From Neorhizobium lilium (GTDB lineage: Bacteria; Pseudomonadota; Alphaproteobacteria; Rhizobiales; Rhizobiaceae), in contig NZ_SBIP01000003.1 in assembly GCF_004053875.1 (NCBI RefSeq), positions 1-64,000 on the forward strand: a stretch of DNA of 64,000 nucleotides, in the 5' to 3' direction. This document shows, piece after piece, positions 37,630-47,167 of the stretch. The notes below the pieces were generated by a model. It was given only the letters and a program-made list of their open reading frames with translations. It had not been told where the DNA came from and searched no databases. Numbering within the stretch: the first letter of the stretch is position 1; every line of letters begins with the position of its first letter. A program made the position numbers and the translations under genes.

Positions 37630-38436
37630 TTACTCCGAGTCGGCCCGGCGCAGACGCTCGAGCGTCGGCATCGAGGTCATGCTGTAGCCGCAGTCCACAT
37701 AGTGGATCTCGCCGGTAACCCCGCGGGACCAATCCGAGAGCAGGTAGACGGCCGAGCCGCCGATATCCTCGATCGTCGCGGTGCGACGAAGCAGCGAGTT
37801 TTGCTGGTTCCACGAATAGATAGCGCGGGCATCGGAAATTCCGGCGCCGGCAAGCGTCCGCACAGGACCCGCCGAGATTGCGTTGACGCGGATGTCGTTC
37901 GGGCCGTAATCGGCAGCCAGATAGCGGACGGACGCTTCCAGCGCCGCCTTGGCCACACCCATGACGTTATAATTGGGGATGACGCGCTGCGAGCCGTTAT
38001 AGGTGAGCGTCAGCATGGAGCCGCCATTGTTCATCAGGGCAGCGGCGCGCTTGGCCACTTCCGTGAACGAGAAACAGGAAATCACCATGGTCCGGCTGAA
38101 GTTTTCGCGTGTTGTATTCGCGTAAAGGCCTTTCAGCTCGTTCTTGTCGGAAAAGCCGATCGCGTGGACGAGGAAGTCGAAACTGCCCCAGCGCTCCTTG
38201 ATTGCGTCGAAGGTGGCATCTACGGAAGCAATGTCTTCGACATCGCAGGAAACCACGAAGTCCGAATTCACCTCCGCCGCAAGCGGCCTGACGCGCTTTC
38301 CAAGCGCTTCTCCCTGGTAGGTGAAGGCAAGTTCGGCGCCTTGGGCGGCAAGCGCCTTGGAAATTCCCCAGGCGATGGAGTGGTTGTTCGCGACCCCCAT
38401 GATCAGGCCGCGTTTTCCCTGCATGATACCTGTCAT
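37630..38436 (-). CDS. fabI: enoyl-[acyl-carrier-protein] reductase (NADH)
   Basis: 268 residues, atypical short-chain dehydrogenase. N-terminal GLIMGVANNHSIAWGI is the FabI-specific nucleotide loop; the active-site Tyr and Lys are spaced as Y-x6-K in YNVMGVAKAALE; the cofactor end reads AISAGPVRTLA. It performs the last step of fatty-acid elongation and is the usual triclosan target. ATG 38436 is chosen, 4 nt after the fabB stop; longer in-frame starts lie inside fabB. Confidence 0.96.
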   Translation of the reverse strand: MTGIMQGKRGLIMGVANNHSIAWGISKALAAQGAELAFTYQGEALGKRVRPLAAEVNSDFVVSCDVEDIASVDATFDAIKERWGSFDFLVHAIGFSDKNELKGLYANTTRENFSRTMVISCFSFTEVAKRAAALMNNGGSMLTLTYNGSQRVIPNYNVMGVAKAALEASVRYLAADYGPNDIRVNAISAGPVRTLAGAGISDARAIYSWNQQNSLLRRTATIEDIGGSAVYLLSDWSRGVTGEIHYVDCGYSMTSMPTLERLRRADSE

Positions 38437-38440
38437 GGAT

Positions 38441-39664
38441 TTATCCGTTATGGCGCTGGAAGACGAGCGTGGCATTGGTGCCGCCGAACCCGAATGAATT
38501 TGAAAGGACTGTATCGATCTTGGCGTCGTCGATGCGCTTGCGCACGATCGGAACGCCTTCGAATTCCGGATCCAGATGGTCGATATGGGCGCTTTCCCCG
38601 ATGAAGCGTTCCTGCATCATCAGGAGGCCGTATATCGATTCCTGCACGCCGGCCGCGCCGAGCGAATGGCCCGTCAGCGACTTGGTGGACTGGACATGCG
38701 GGATCTTGTCCCCGAACACTTCGCGGATTGCTCCGATTTCCTTGGAATCGCCAACCGGTGTCGAGGTCCCGTGAGTGTTGATGTAATCGACTTCGCCCTG
38801 CACGGTGGCAAGCGCCTGACGCATGCAGCGCATGGCGCCTTCGCCGGAAGGGGCGACCATGTCGTAGCCGTCGGATGTCGCGCCGTAACCGGTGATTTCC
38901 GCATAGATCTTGGCGCCGCGCGCCTTGGCATGCTCAAGCTCCTCGAGCACCAGCACGCCGGCCCCACCGGCGATGACGAAGCCGTCGCGGTCCGCGTCAT
39001 AGGCGCGAGATGCCCGTTCGGCATTGTCGTTGTACTTGGTGGACATGGCGCCCATGGCATCGAACAGGTTCGACATGGTCCAGTCGAGATCTTCGTGGCC
39101 GCCGGCGAACATCATGTCCTGCTTGCCCCACTGGATCATCTCGGTGGCATTGCCGATGCAATGCGCCGAGGTCGAGCATGCGGACGAGATGGAATAGTTG
39201 ACGCCGTGGATCTTGAACCATGTGGCAAGCGTTGCCGACGCGGTGGAGGACATGGCCTTGGGCACGGCGAAGGGGCCGATCCGCTTGGGGCTGTTGTTCT
39301 TGATGGTGATGTCGGCTGCTTCAATGAGGGTGCGGGTGGAAGGGCCACCCGAACCCATGATGATGCCGACGCGCTCGTTCTGGCTGTAGTCCTTTTCCTC
39401 CAGGCCCGAATCGGCGATGGCCTGCTTCATGGCCACGTGGTTCCAGGCGCCGCCTTGGCTCAGAAAGCGCATGGCGCGGCGGTCCACCAGTTCGGATGGA
39501 TCGAGATCGGGCTTGCCCCAAACCTGGCACTTGAAGCCGTGATCCGCAAAATCCGGAGAGAACGAAATACCGGACTTGGCCTGCCGCAAGGACTCGGTGA
39601 CCTCTTTGGCATCGTTTCCGATCGAAGACACGATACCAAGGCCCGTGACAACTACCCGTCTCAT
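38441..39664 (-). CDS. fabB: 3-oxoacyl-[acyl-carrier-protein] synthase I
   Basis: 407 residues, thiolase fold. Catalytic Cys in [13 protein letters not shown], the two His residues in [11 protein letters not shown] and [13 protein letters not shown], and the C-terminal [15 protein letters not shown]. FabB elongates the cis-3-decenoyl product of FabA, so the pair makes unsaturated fatty acids anaerobically. It lies between fabA and fabI in a three-gene operon, the order usual in rhizobia. Confidence 0.95.
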   Translation of the reverse strand: MRRVVVTGLGIVSSIGNDAKEVTESLRQAKSGISFSPDFADHGFKCQVWGKPDLDPSELVDRRAMRFLSQGGAWNHVAMKQAIADSGLEEKDYSQNERVGIIMGSGGPSTRTLIEAADITIKNNSPKRIGPFAVPKAMSSTASATLATWFKIHGVNYSISSACSTSAHCIGNATEMIQWGKQDMMFAGGHEDLDWTMSNLFDAMGAMSTKYNDNAERASRAYDADRDGFVIAGGAGVLVLEELEHAKARGAKIYAEITGYGATSDGYDMVAPSGEGAMRCMRQALATVQGEVDYINTHGTSTPVGDSKEIGAIREVFGDKIPHVQSTKSLTGHSLGAAGVQESIYGLLMMQERFIGESAHIDHLDPEFEGVPIVRKRIDDAKIDTVLSNSFGFGGTNATLVFQRHNG

Positions 39665-39715
39665 CTGATCAACCTTTTTCCTGCGTGTTCCTGCCGTCGG
39701 CGGTTGCGCCGGTCT

Positions 39716-40231
39716 TCAGGCAGACTTTTCCTTCGACAGACCGACGCGAAGATCGGATGCCTGATAAATAGTTTCGCCATCGGCCTTGAGCCAGCCGTCC
39801 GCGGTACCGAGCACCAGCCGTCCGCGCATGACCCGCTTGAAGTCGATCCCGTATTCCAGGAGCTTGGTATGGGGCCGCACCATGCCTTTGAACTTCACTT
39901 CGCCTGTGGAAAGCGCCATTCCGCGCCCTAATTCGCCCAACCAGCCGAGGAAGAAGCCGGTGAGCTGCCACATGCCGTCAAGACCGAGGCAGCCCGGCAT
40001 GATTGGGTTGCCTTCGAAATGGCATGGGAAATACCAGTCGTCCGGGCGCACGTCGAATTCTGCCCGCAGATAGCCCTTGTCGAAGGTGCCGCCGATCTCA
40101 GAGATATCCGTGATGCGGTGAACCATCAGCATGGGCGGCAGCGGCAATTGGGCATTGCCCTGCCCAAAAAGGTCTCCATGCGCGCAGGAGATGAGTTCTT
40201 CGTAAGAGAAGCTGGACTGTCTGCTGGCCAT
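39716..40231 (-). CDS. fabA: 3-hydroxydecanoyl-[acyl-carrier-protein] dehydratase/isomerase
   Basis: 171 residues, the normal FabA length, hotdog fold. Active-site His71 ([15 protein letters not shown]) and Asp85 ([11 protein letters not shown]) are in place. It dehydrates 3-hydroxydecanoyl-ACP and isomerises the trans-2 to the cis-3 alkene, the branch point to unsaturated lipids. ATG 40231 starts the family sequence [13 protein letters not shown]. First gene of fabA-fabB-fabI, divergent from irr. Confidence 0.96.
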   Translation of the reverse strand: MASRQSSFSYEELISCAHGDLFGQGNAQLPLPPMLMVHRITDISEIGGTFDKGYLRAEFDVRPDDWYFPCHFEGNPIMPGCLGLDGMWQLTGFFLGWLGELGRGMALSTGEVKFKGMVRPHTKLLEYGIDFKRVMRGRLVLGTADGWLKADGETIYQASDLRVGLSKEKSA

Positions 40232-40530
40232 ATATTCCCGTTTCCCCCCTTGAAGCTGACGGCTGGTGTTTTCAAGCACTAGAGTAAGATCGCCTGATAT
40301 TGAAGCACTACATTGGTCCCACGCGGATGGAAATGGCATGTGGAAACAGCGTTAATCACGTCCGCATATAGGAAGCCGAGGCTGCAAACCAGAGGCGGGA
40401 GGCGGAAATTTCGCTAAATCGGGTGCCTCTGCCGGCGGCAGCTGGGGAAACTATTGAAAGTCTTTGGCGCAAAAGTTATATCCGAAAGTCAAGATACGGT
40501 TTCAAGGCAGCAGTGGGGACGGAACGACAT
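40232..40530. promoter_or_regulatory. fabA-irr divergent promoter region
   Basis: About 300 nt without genes. A plausible sigma-70-type promoter for irr is TTGAAA at 40454-40459 and TATATC at 40477-40482 (spacing 17), close to the rhizobial CTTGAC/CTATAT pattern. The fabA promoter must lie in the left half; no specific site was recognised. Confidence 0.45.
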
Positions 40531-40947
40531 ATGGCGCATGCCATTGCGGACATAGAGACGAGACTGCGAGACTGCGGTCTGCGCCCGACCCGCCAGCGTA
40601 TAGCGCTGGGCGAGCTGCTGTTTGCGAAGGGTGATCGCCACCTGACCGTAGAGGAACTGCACGAGGAGGCTATCCTCGCCGATGTGCCTGTTTCGCTGGC
40701 GACCGTCTACAATACGCTCCACCAGTTCACCGAGGCCGGCATGATCCGTGTGCTCGCCGTGGAAGGCGCGCGGACCTATTTCGATACGAATATTTCCGAC
40801 CACCACCATTTCTTCGTCGAAGGCCGCAACGAGGTCTTGGACATACCGATCAGCAACCTGGCGATCGGCAATCTTCCCGAGGCTCCGGAAGGCATGGAAA
40901 TCGCCCATGTCGATGTCATCATCCGGCTGCGGGAAAAGAAAGCTTAA
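40531..40947 (+). CDS. irr: iron response regulator Irr (Fur family)
   Basis: 138 residues. Winged helix (LRDCGLRPTRQRIALGELL, VSLATVYNTLHQFTEAG) and the Irr-specific triple His91-93 (SDHHHFFVEGRN), implicated in heme binding. No N-terminal GCPWHD-type heme motif is present, as usual for Rhizobium-type Irr and unlike Bradyrhizobium. Irr represses heme synthesis and iron-using genes under iron limitation and is degraded or inactivated by heme. The ATG at 40531 is chosen because the family N-terminus starts there. Divergent from fabA, a conserved rhizobial arrangement. Confidence 0.94.
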   Translation: MAHAIADIETRLRDCGLRPTRQRIALGELLFAKGDRHLTVEELHEEAILADVPVSLATVYNTLHQFTEAGMIRVLAVEGARTYFDTNISDHHHFFVEGRNEVLDIPISNLAIGNLPEAPEGMEIAHVDVIIRLREKKA

Positions 40948-40973
40948 CTTCGGTTCCTTTGGGCCGCGAGCCT

Positions 40974-41636
40974 CTACCTCGCCCGCTTCTTCTTTCTCGC
41001 CTTGATGGCGTCGTCTGGATGGCGTCCTGGCCGTGACTTGTAGCGCGGCAGGATCCAGCCGTAATGCAGCGCGCCGCCGCGCAGCGCGAAGGCGATCCCT
41101 GCCCCAAGACCTGAGCTGACATAGAGCGGCAGGCCGAGCGCATGACCGGCAGTGAAACCCGCAGCCCCGGCGATTGCCGCAGTGATATAGATCTCCGGCC
41201 GCAGCAGGACCGATGGCTCATTTGCCAGCAGATCTCTCAATATTCCGCCGAAGGCCGCGGTCAGGGCACCGGTGACGATTGCGATCGTCGGAGAGCCCGT
41301 GGCAGCCAGCCCCTTGGCGGCACCCAGCACGCTATAAGCGGAAAGGCCGATGGCATCGAGCCAGATCAGCAGCTGGTAGCGCCACGCGACCCAGTGAGCC
41401 GTAAGGTAGACGAAGACGCCGGTGATGGCGCAGATCACGATATAGGTGGGGTCGATGACCCAGAAGACGGGTGTGCGGCCCAGTACGATGTCGCGCACTG
41501 TACCTCCGCCAAGCCCCGTGACGGCGGCAAAGAACAGGAAGCCGATAAGGTCGAGCTGCTTGCGAGATGCGGCGAGCGCTCCCGTTGCGGCAAACAGGCC
41601 GACGCCGGCATAATCCAAAGCCATCAACAGGAACAT
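40974..41636 (-). CDS. UPF0126/TRIC-type membrane protein (YicG-like)
   Basis: 220 residues, seven predicted membrane helices with an internal duplication: GLGGGTVRDIVLGRTPVFW in the first half and FGGILRDLLANEPSVLL in the second. This is the signature of the bacterial TRIC/UPF0126 family, reported as cation or small-molecule (glycine) permeation pores. The C-terminus is strongly basic (KARKKKRAR). Convergent with irr with only 26 nt between stops. Confidence 0.9.
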   Translation of the reverse strand: MFLLMALDYAGVGLFAATGALAASRKQLDLIGFLFFAAVTGLGGGTVRDIVLGRTPVFWVIDPTYIVICAITGVFVYLTAHWVAWRYQLLIWLDAIGLSAYSVLGAAKGLAATGSPTIAIVTGALTAAFGGILRDLLANEPSVLLRPEIYITAAIAGAAGFTAGHALGLPLYVSSGLGAGIAFALRGGALHYGWILPRYKSRPGRHPDDAIKARKKKRAR

Positions 41637-41723
41637 TCCATCCTCCAGCGTCGCACAAGTGCGCGTTCCTACAATAGCTGCGGATGGCGGCTTTCGTCAT
41701 CCACGCGGCGGTGCCATGAACAG

Positions 41724-42221
41724 ATGATTTTGGCGAGGACGGTTCTTTTGAAAATGCCCCTGATCGCGTTCATACAGGTGATCGCTCTCGTATTGATGCC
41801 GACCCTTTCCAAGGCCCAGCAGCAGTTGGTCAGCGATCCGGAAGTCTATGAGAAGGCGCACTTTCAGGAAAGCTGCAAGACCGTTGAATTCGGCCCGAAC
41901 TTCATCAAGCGGTTCGACATCAACAATGACGGCATCACCGATGTGGTGTCCGACAGCAGCGAACTCACCTGCGATGGGGTGCGTGGTCCTGCTTGCAATG
42001 CGGATGGCTGCCCGCACAACTTCTATGTGCAGGTGAAGGAGGGCGGCTACATCATGATCGCGACCGCCCAGATCTACGATTATGATTTCGTCCAGCGCTT
42101 CGGCAATATGGTCTTCGTGCTGAAGATGCATCCGCGCTTCTGCGACCGATTAGACGCCAACCCTTGCGAGATGATGGTTCGGGTTCGCGGCGGCCGCTTC
42201 GTGACGATATCCAAGAAGTAA
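41724..42221 (+). CDS. small secreted protein with a Ca-binding-like DxNxDG loop
   Basis: About 165 residues from ATG 41724; a start at ATG 41754 (MPLIAFIQ) is an alternative and also gives a signal peptide ending TLSKA. The mature part contains KRFDINNDGITDVVSD, matching the FG-GAP/EF-hand style D-x-N-x-D-G-x-x-D loop, and six Cys that may form disulfides. Periplasmic or secreted; function unknown. Its stop is one base from the stop of the convergent ydcF-like gene. Confidence 0.75.
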   Translation: MILARTVLLKMPLIAFIQVIALVLMPTLSKAQQQLVSDPEVYEKAHFQESCKTVEFGPNFIKRFDINNDGITDVVSDSSELTCDGVRGPACNADGCPHNFYVQVKEGGYIMIATAQIYDYDFVQRFGNMVFVLKMHPRFCDRLDANPCEMMVRVRGGRFVTISKK

Positions 42222-42222
42222 C

Positions 42223-43008
42223 TTATTCCCCAAGGCCTTCTATGCGACCGGCAAGCCGGTAGCCGATGATCGCCATCCATTCGCGTGCAGCCGTGGATGA
42301 GATCTGCGCGTTGAGGCTCGGCTGGGTGAAATCGAGCCCGAGCCCGACATCGCCGCGCGTACGGTAATCCACCGGCCAGGGCGAGACGGCAATGCCTGCC
42401 TTGCGGAACAGCGCGACTGAACGCGGCATGTGGAAGGCCGATGTGATCAGCAGGCAGTGGTCGAGCCCCTGGCTCTTGAGCAGCCCTGCTGTATTGGTCG
42501 TGTTTTCAAAGGTCGTACGCGAGGTGTTCTCCTTGACGAGCCGGTCTGCCGACACTCCGAAGGCGGTAAAGAAGCGCTCCGAAGCCTGGGCCTCCCCCTC
42601 ATAGACGCCGCTGAACGACCCGTCGCCGCCCGACACCAGGACGCGCGACGGCGGAAAACGCAGGGCAAGCCGCAGAGCTTCGATGAAGCGATCCGCAGCC
42701 TGGTTGAACTCGACGCCGCCGCGCGTGCTGGTGACCTCGTTGTCGAAGGCGCCGCCAAGTACGATCATGCAGGAGACGTTCGCAGGATCGCTCACGGGCT
42801 TCGGATATCTGTTTTCGAGAGCCTGCAGCGCGACCGGACCGGCGGTGGTGTAGAGCGTGGTGAACAAGACGAGGCTGGAGATGAGCACCGAAAGCCCGCC
42901 CAGCTTTCGCAGGCCCACGAAGCCGAAGATGGTGGCTGCAGCGGCAAACAGGAAGGCGACCGACAGCGGCTGCGCCGCCAGCCATACGAGTTTCGACAGA
43001 AGAAACAT
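42223..43008 (-). CDS. YdcF/ElyC-family (DUF218) membrane protein
   Basis: 261 residues. Two N-terminal membrane helices, then the DUF218 domain (CMIVLGGAFDNEV, VLVSGGDGSFSGVYEGEAQA, TSRTTFENTTNTAGLL, LLITSAFHMPRSVALFRKAG). Relatives such as ElyC and SanA act in envelope biogenesis under stress; the biochemical activity is unsettled. The start lies 4 nt behind the DUF1275 gene stop, so they form a pair. Confidence 0.88.
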   Translation of the reverse strand: MFLLSKLVWLAAQPLSVAFLFAAAATIFGFVGLRKLGGLSVLISSLVLFTTLYTTAGPVALQALENRYPKPVSDPANVSCMIVLGGAFDNEVTSTRGGVEFNQAADRFIEALRLALRFPPSRVLVSGGDGSFSGVYEGEAQASERFFTAFGVSADRLVKENTSRTTFENTTNTAGLLKSQGLDHCLLITSAFHMPRSVALFRKAGIAVSPWPVDYRTRGDVGLGLDFTQPSLNAQISSTAAREWMAIIGYRLAGRIEGLGE

Positions 43009-43012
43009 CAGC

Positions 43013-43744
43013 TCACTTATCGGTTTGGGGTCTGCCGGAGGCGCGGTTTCGCGCAGGCTTGATGGGCAGCTGGAAATGAAGCTGCAGCGGGCGGGGCAGG
43101 AGGGCGGTCACCAAGGCCACGGCAAGTGTCACGAGCGACACGATCCACAGGGCCTGACCCGGCGCATACCGGGTCAGGAAGGCGCCGCAGACGGCGCCGC
43201 CGGCCATCCCGGTCCAGGGCACGCATTGGATCAGCCAGCTGGTCGTATCGCGATCGCCTACCAGCCACCGGCCGATGCCGCGGCCGAAGCGCGAAAGGGC
43301 GCCCGTCACATAGGTGAGGCCGATCGGCAGACCTTCGATATGCTCGACAGTGGCATTGATCATCCCCATGGCAAGCACGACCAGGAAGAATTCCAGGCGA
43401 GGATAGCTAGCCGGCACGGCAGACGCGATGCCCAGCACCACGGACACGCTTGCCAGCACCACGAAGGCGCGGCGGGCGGAGACCGTGTGGGCAACCACGA
43501 TGCCAAGGGCATTGCCCAGGATGAACACCCAGATCGCCACGAACAGGGTGAGCGCATGCGAAAAATTGCCGCCTGCAAAATCGAGCGCGGCGCGGGTGGT
43601 GTTACCGGTCATGAAGGATACGAAATCGCCGAACAGCATGAGTCCGACCGCATCCGTCATCCCGGCCACGAAGGAGATGGCGCCGACCAGCGCCAGCCCC
43701 GTCACCGTTCGCCGTGTGTGAATGATCCTTCGCCGCCTCTGCAT
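43013..43744 (-). CDS. YoaK/DUF1275 family membrane protein
   Basis: 243 residues, six predicted membrane helices. The family motif is visible in ISFVAGMTDAVGLMLFGDFV followed by SFMTGNTTRAALDFAGG. The family is widespread and uncharacterised, possibly a transporter. Followed after 4 nt by the ydcF-like gene on the same strand. Confidence 0.88.
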   Translation of the reverse strand: MQRRRRIIHTRRTVTGLALVGAISFVAGMTDAVGLMLFGDFVSFMTGNTTRAALDFAGGNFSHALTLFVAIWVFILGNALGIVVAHTVSARRAFVVLASVSVVLGIASAVPASYPRLEFFLVVLAMGMINATVEHIEGLPIGLTYVTGALSRFGRGIGRWLVGDRDTTSWLIQCVPWTGMAGGAVCGAFLTRYAPGQALWIVSLVTLAVALVTALLPRPLQLHFQLPIKPARNRASGRPQTDK

Positions 43745-43844
43745 GATTTACGCTCGCTGTCGCCGCAGGAAGAATCGCGGAATGCCTTTTGCCCGGATGC
43801 GGCCTCGGCGCCAACAAACCGTAAATTCGGCCTGGGACCAAGCT

Positions 43845-45056
43845 TTATCGTCGAGAAAACCAGCTATCAATACCCTTTGCGGCCGTGCGACCCATGGCGA
43901 GGCAGGCCGTCAGCAGATAGCCGCCTGTCGGTGCCTCCCAATCCACCATCTCGCCCGCGACGAACAGGCCAGGTGAGGTCTTCAGCATGTAGTCGCCGGT
44001 CAATTCGCTCCAGGCTATGCCGCCTGCAGAGGAGATGGCTTCCTCGATCGGCCGAGGCCGCAGAAGCGGAATGGGCAGCGTCTTGATCAGGTGGGCGAGC
44101 GCGTCGGGCGAAAGCATATTGGCTTGGCGGTGCGTTTCCCGAATGACTGCCGCCTTCACCCCATCGATCCCGGCCCCCTTGCGCAGCCGATTGGCGAAAC
44201 TCGCCTTGGCATCCTGCCGCGCAAGATCGCGGGCGAGGCGGCTGGCGTCGCGACCCGGCGCGAGGTCCAGGATCAAGGCTGCATGCCCCTCCTGTTCCAG
44301 TTGATCGCGAAGGGCGGCGGAATGGGCATAGACGAGGCTTCCTTCTATGCCATGCCTGGAAATGACGAACTCACCCTGAAAGCGTCCGGCCGTGGACGTC
44401 GCTGCCACGGATTTCACCGGCTCTCCCGAGAAGCGCTGGCGAAATGGCTCGCTCCAGGCCACATCGAACCCGCAATTGGCCGGCTTGAGGGGCGAAACGC
44501 TGATGTGCTTTTCTGCCAGGATTTCCGTCCAGGTGCCATCGGAGCCGAGACGAGGCCAGCTTGCGCCGCCGAGAGCCAGAAGGGCCGCATCGGGCTGGAC
44601 CATTATTTCCCCCTCCGGGGTATGAAAGCGATGACCATCCGGATCGAAGCCCAGCCAGCGATGCCGGGTCTTGATGCGCACACCTTGTGTCTCCAGCCGC
44701 CGCAGCCAGGCACGCAGGAGAGGCGACGCCTTCATCGCCGTGGGGAAGACACGGCCGGACGTGCCGACGAAGGTCTCCGTGCCGAGGCCCGCCGCCCAGG
44801 CGCGAATGTCGTCAGGCGTAAAGTCTTCAAGGGCTTGCTGCAGCTTGGGCGAGGAGGCGCCGAAGCGCTGGGCGAATTGAGCGAAGTCTTCCGAGTGGGT
44901 GATGTTGAGGCCGGATTTGCCCGCCAGCAGGAACTTACGCCCGACGGTCGGCATCTGCTCGTAGACCGTAACTGTATAGCCTGCTGTAGCCAGAACTTCG
45001 GCGGCCATCAGGCCTGCCGGTCCGCCTCCGATAATCGCGATATCCCGTTGTGCCAA
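43845..45056 (-). CDS. HI0933/BaiN-family NAD(P)/FAD flavoprotein (TIGR03862-like)
   Basis: 403 residues. FAD motif DIAIIGGGPAGLMAAEVL at the very N-terminus, then GRKFLLAGKSGLNITHSE, and the C-terminal FVAGEMVDWEAPTGGYLL cofactor closure. The role of the family is unknown; relatives are proposed reductases or rRNA-modifying flavoproteins. A TTG start at 45056 is chosen because a strong GGAGG lies 6 nt upstream and the fold begins there; longer in-frame starts would overlap the upstream transporter gene and add an Arg-rich tail. Confidence 0.85.
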   Translation of the reverse strand: MAQRDIAIIGGGPAGLMAAEVLATAGYTVTVYEQMPTVGRKFLLAGKSGLNITHSEDFAQFAQRFGASSPKLQQALEDFTPDDIRAWAAGLGTETFVGTSGRVFPTAMKASPLLRAWLRRLETQGVRIKTRHRWLGFDPDGHRFHTPEGEIMVQPDAALLALGGASWPRLGSDGTWTEILAEKHISVSPLKPANCGFDVAWSEPFRQRFSGEPVKSVAATSTAGRFQGEFVISRHGIEGSLVYAHSAALRDQLEQEGHAALILDLAPGRDASRLARDLARQDAKASFANRLRKGAGIDGVKAAVIRETHRQANMLSPDALAHLIKTLPIPLLRPRPIEEAISSAGGIAWSELTGDYMLKTSPGLFVAGEMVDWEAPTGGYLLTACLAMGRTAAKGIDSWFSRR

Positions 45057-45084
45057 GGTCCGCCTCCGCTCAGCCTGTGCCGCG

Positions 45085-45984
45085 TCAGGACCCCGCCGGA
45101 CCCAGCACGGGGAGCGGCTCACGGTTGCGCCGGACCTCGATCCAGATGTGCCCGAACAGGGCGAGAAGCACGATCGGCCCGCCGATGAGAGTTGCGCGGG
45201 GTGGTATTTCCGCCATGAAGATCCACACCCAAAGCGGCGTCAAAGGCACTTCGAGCGCCGTCAGCAGGCTGGCATCGGCTGCCGGGATAAGCCTGGCCCC
45301 GAACGTGTAGAGAATGAGGCCGAACGCGTTCTGAACGATGCCAAAGGCGACGATCAGCACGATGTCCTGCCCGGTAGCAGCCGTGGGCGTTGCGAACCAC
45401 ACCATGCAGAAAGAGCAGAGATAGGCGGACAGGCCCATGGCCGGCAGCATGGGCACAGTGCGGTATTGCCGCATCACCACTGCAAGCCCGGCGACCGTGC
45501 ATGTCATGATCGCGGCAAGCCCCTTGCCCAGCAGCGAGCCTCCGGCCTGCACATCGGTCAGCATCACGGCCACGCCCGCAAAGGCGACGAGGCTTGCAAT
45601 AAGTGTGGACCGACTGGCCTTTTCGCGGATGAGCAGGAAGGCAAGCCCGGCCGTGACGAAGGGAACGGTAGCGTATATCACCATCGCATCCGCAACCGAG
45701 GTATAATAGATCGAGCCGAGGCCAGAGATCATCGAGGCGGAGGAGAGAACGGTCGCAAGGATCGTCGGCCCTCGAATCGAGCGAAGGATCGACCAGCCGT
45801 GACGCCCTTCGAGATAGAAGAAGAACAGGAAGGTCGTCGTGCCGGAAACGAGGCCGCGCAGGAAGAGGATTGTGGGCAGATCCGCCGAGATCGACCGCAT
45901 GAACAGGCCGGACAGCGACCATGCCAGCGCCGACATGGCAACATAGATCACGCCCAGGCGATACTGGCTCTTTTCGCTGGACAT
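45085..45984 (-). CDS. DMT-superfamily (EamA) transporter
   Basis: 299 residues, ten predicted membrane helices in two EamA repeats (about 10-145 and 155-290; VIYVAMSALAWSLSGLFMRS, ALEVPLTPLWVWIFMAE). Probably exports an amino acid or metabolite; substrate unknown. ATG 45984 is chosen: it begins the usual short N-terminus before helix 1 with GGAG upstream. 28 nt upstream of the flavoprotein gene, likely co-transcribed. Confidence 0.9.
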   Translation of the reverse strand: MSSEKSQYRLGVIYVAMSALAWSLSGLFMRSISADLPTILFLRGLVSGTTTFLFFFYLEGRHGWSILRSIRGPTILATVLSSASMISGLGSIYYTSVADAMVIYATVPFVTAGLAFLLIREKASRSTLIASLVAFAGVAVMLTDVQAGGSLLGKGLAAIMTCTVAGLAVVMRQYRTVPMLPAMGLSAYLCSFCMVWFATPTAATGQDIVLIVAFGIVQNAFGLILYTFGARLIPAADASLLTALEVPLTPLWVWIFMAEIPPRATLIGGPIVLLALFGHIWIEVRRNREPLPVLGPAGS

Positions 45985-46175
45985 GCAGGGCAGGCTCCGG
46001 ACGGCATTGGTGGGAGCAGGCACGTTAGCGTTGTCCCCGAGTCGTAACAAGCGCACCGGGCGCAGTCCGCTGGGCTATTTGCGCCGCTGAAGGATTGTCC
46101 GGTCCGCTAATCGGTTTTTCCTCTTCCTCTCGCGCCGTCGGGATGGCATTTTCCATCGGGGAACAAGGGGATGAC

Positions 46176-47105
46176 ATGCCGGACCTGCAAGCCACCGTCG
46201 ATGAAATCTATGCAAAGCTGAGCCCTAGGCTCGGCGAAGGAAAGGTAGCGGATTACATACCGCAACTCGCCCATGTGGACCCGAAGAGGTTCGGCATGGC
46301 GGTGGTCACCGTCGATGGGGCAGTCCATAAGGCCGGCGACTGCGACGTGCCGTTTTCGATCCAGAGCATTTCCAAGGTCTTCACCTTGACGCTGGCGCTG
46401 GGCAAACACGGCGAAACCACCTGGAACCGGGTCGGCCGCGAACCGTCCGGGACAGCCTTCAACTCGATCGTGCAGCTGGAGCACGAGGAGGGAAAGCCGC
46501 GCAACCCCTTCATCAATGCCGGTGCGATCGCGGTGAGCGACCTCGTTCTGGCTGGCCATACACCGCGAGAGGCGATCGGTGAGATCGTCCGCTTCGTCCG
46601 TTACCTTGCGGACGACGAAACCATAGCCATCGATCCTTCGGTCGCGAAGTCCGAGGAGGCGACCGGCTACCGCAATTTTGCTTTGGCCAACTTCATGCGC
46701 TCCTTCGGCAAGCTCGATCATCCGGTGGAGCATGTTCTGGGTGTCTACTTCCATCACTGCGCGCTCGCCATGACCTGCACGCAGCTTGCCCGCTCCGGCC
46801 TTTTCCTGGCGGCAAGCGGCCGCAAGCCGCTGACCGGGCATACTGTGGTGTCACGGCAGCGGGCGCGGCGTATCAATGCGCTGATGCTGACCTGTGGTCA
46901 CTACGACGGATCGGGCGACTTCGCCTATCGCGTCGGCCTGCCGGGCAAAAGCGGGGTCGGCGGCGGCATTCTGGCTGTGGCCCCGGGCCGCGCCTCCGTC
47001 GCCGTCTGGTCGCCGGGGCTCAACCAAAACGGCAATTCGCTGATCGGCTCGCTGGCATTGGAAATGCTCGCCAACCGCACCGGCTGGTCGGTTTTCGGGC
47101 AGTAG
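46176..47105 (+). CDS. glsA: glutaminase
   Basis: 309 residues, the standard length of bacterial glutaminase. A serine-dependent beta-lactamase-like fold with S-x-x-K catalytic pair Ser64/Lys67 ([11 protein letters not shown]); further motifs are [20 protein letters not shown]-type C-terminal [20 protein letters not shown]. It hydrolyses glutamine to glutamate and ammonia in the cytoplasm. ATG 46176 follows AAGGGG; an ATG 5 nt earlier is out of frame. Confidence 0.95.
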   Translation: MPDLQATVDEIYAKLSPRLGEGKVADYIPQLAHVDPKRFGMAVVTVDGAVHKAGDCDVPFSIQSISKVFTLTLALGKHGETTWNRVGREPSGTAFNSIVQLEHEEGKPRNPFINAGAIAVSDLVLAGHTPREAIGEIVRFVRYLADDETIAIDPSVAKSEEATGYRNFALANFMRSFGKLDHPVEHVLGVYFHHCALAMTCTQLARSGLFLAASGRKPLTGHTVVSRQRARRINALMLTCGHYDGSGDFAYRVGLPGKSGVGGGILAVAPGRASVAVWSPGLNQNGNSLIGSLALEMLANRTGWSVFGQ

Positions 47106-47120
47106 ATCTCGCCAAATGCA

Positions 47121-47144
47121 AAAAGCCCGGCGAACCGGGCTTTT
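47121..47144. terminator. bidirectional terminator between glsA and tctA
   Basis: AAAAGCCCGG CGAA CCGGGCTTTT: a symmetric hairpin with A-run on one side and T-run on the other, placed between two convergent genes. It can end both the glsA and the tctCBA transcripts. Confidence 0.92.
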
Positions 47145-47167
47145 CTGGTCTCATGCGATAAGCGATC

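Noticed and set aside
38576..39931. 451-codon open frame antisense to fabB and fabA
   Set aside because: Crosses two certain genes and their gap on the other strand; His/Gly-rich translation typical of antisense frames.
46165..46180. Start of glutaminase at ATG 46171
   Set aside because: Out of frame with the glutaminase; ATG 46176 is in frame and has AAGGGG at suitable distance.
47121..47144. Symmetric palindrome as an operator
   Set aside because: A-run, stem, short loop and T-run between convergent genes are the marks of a bidirectional terminator.
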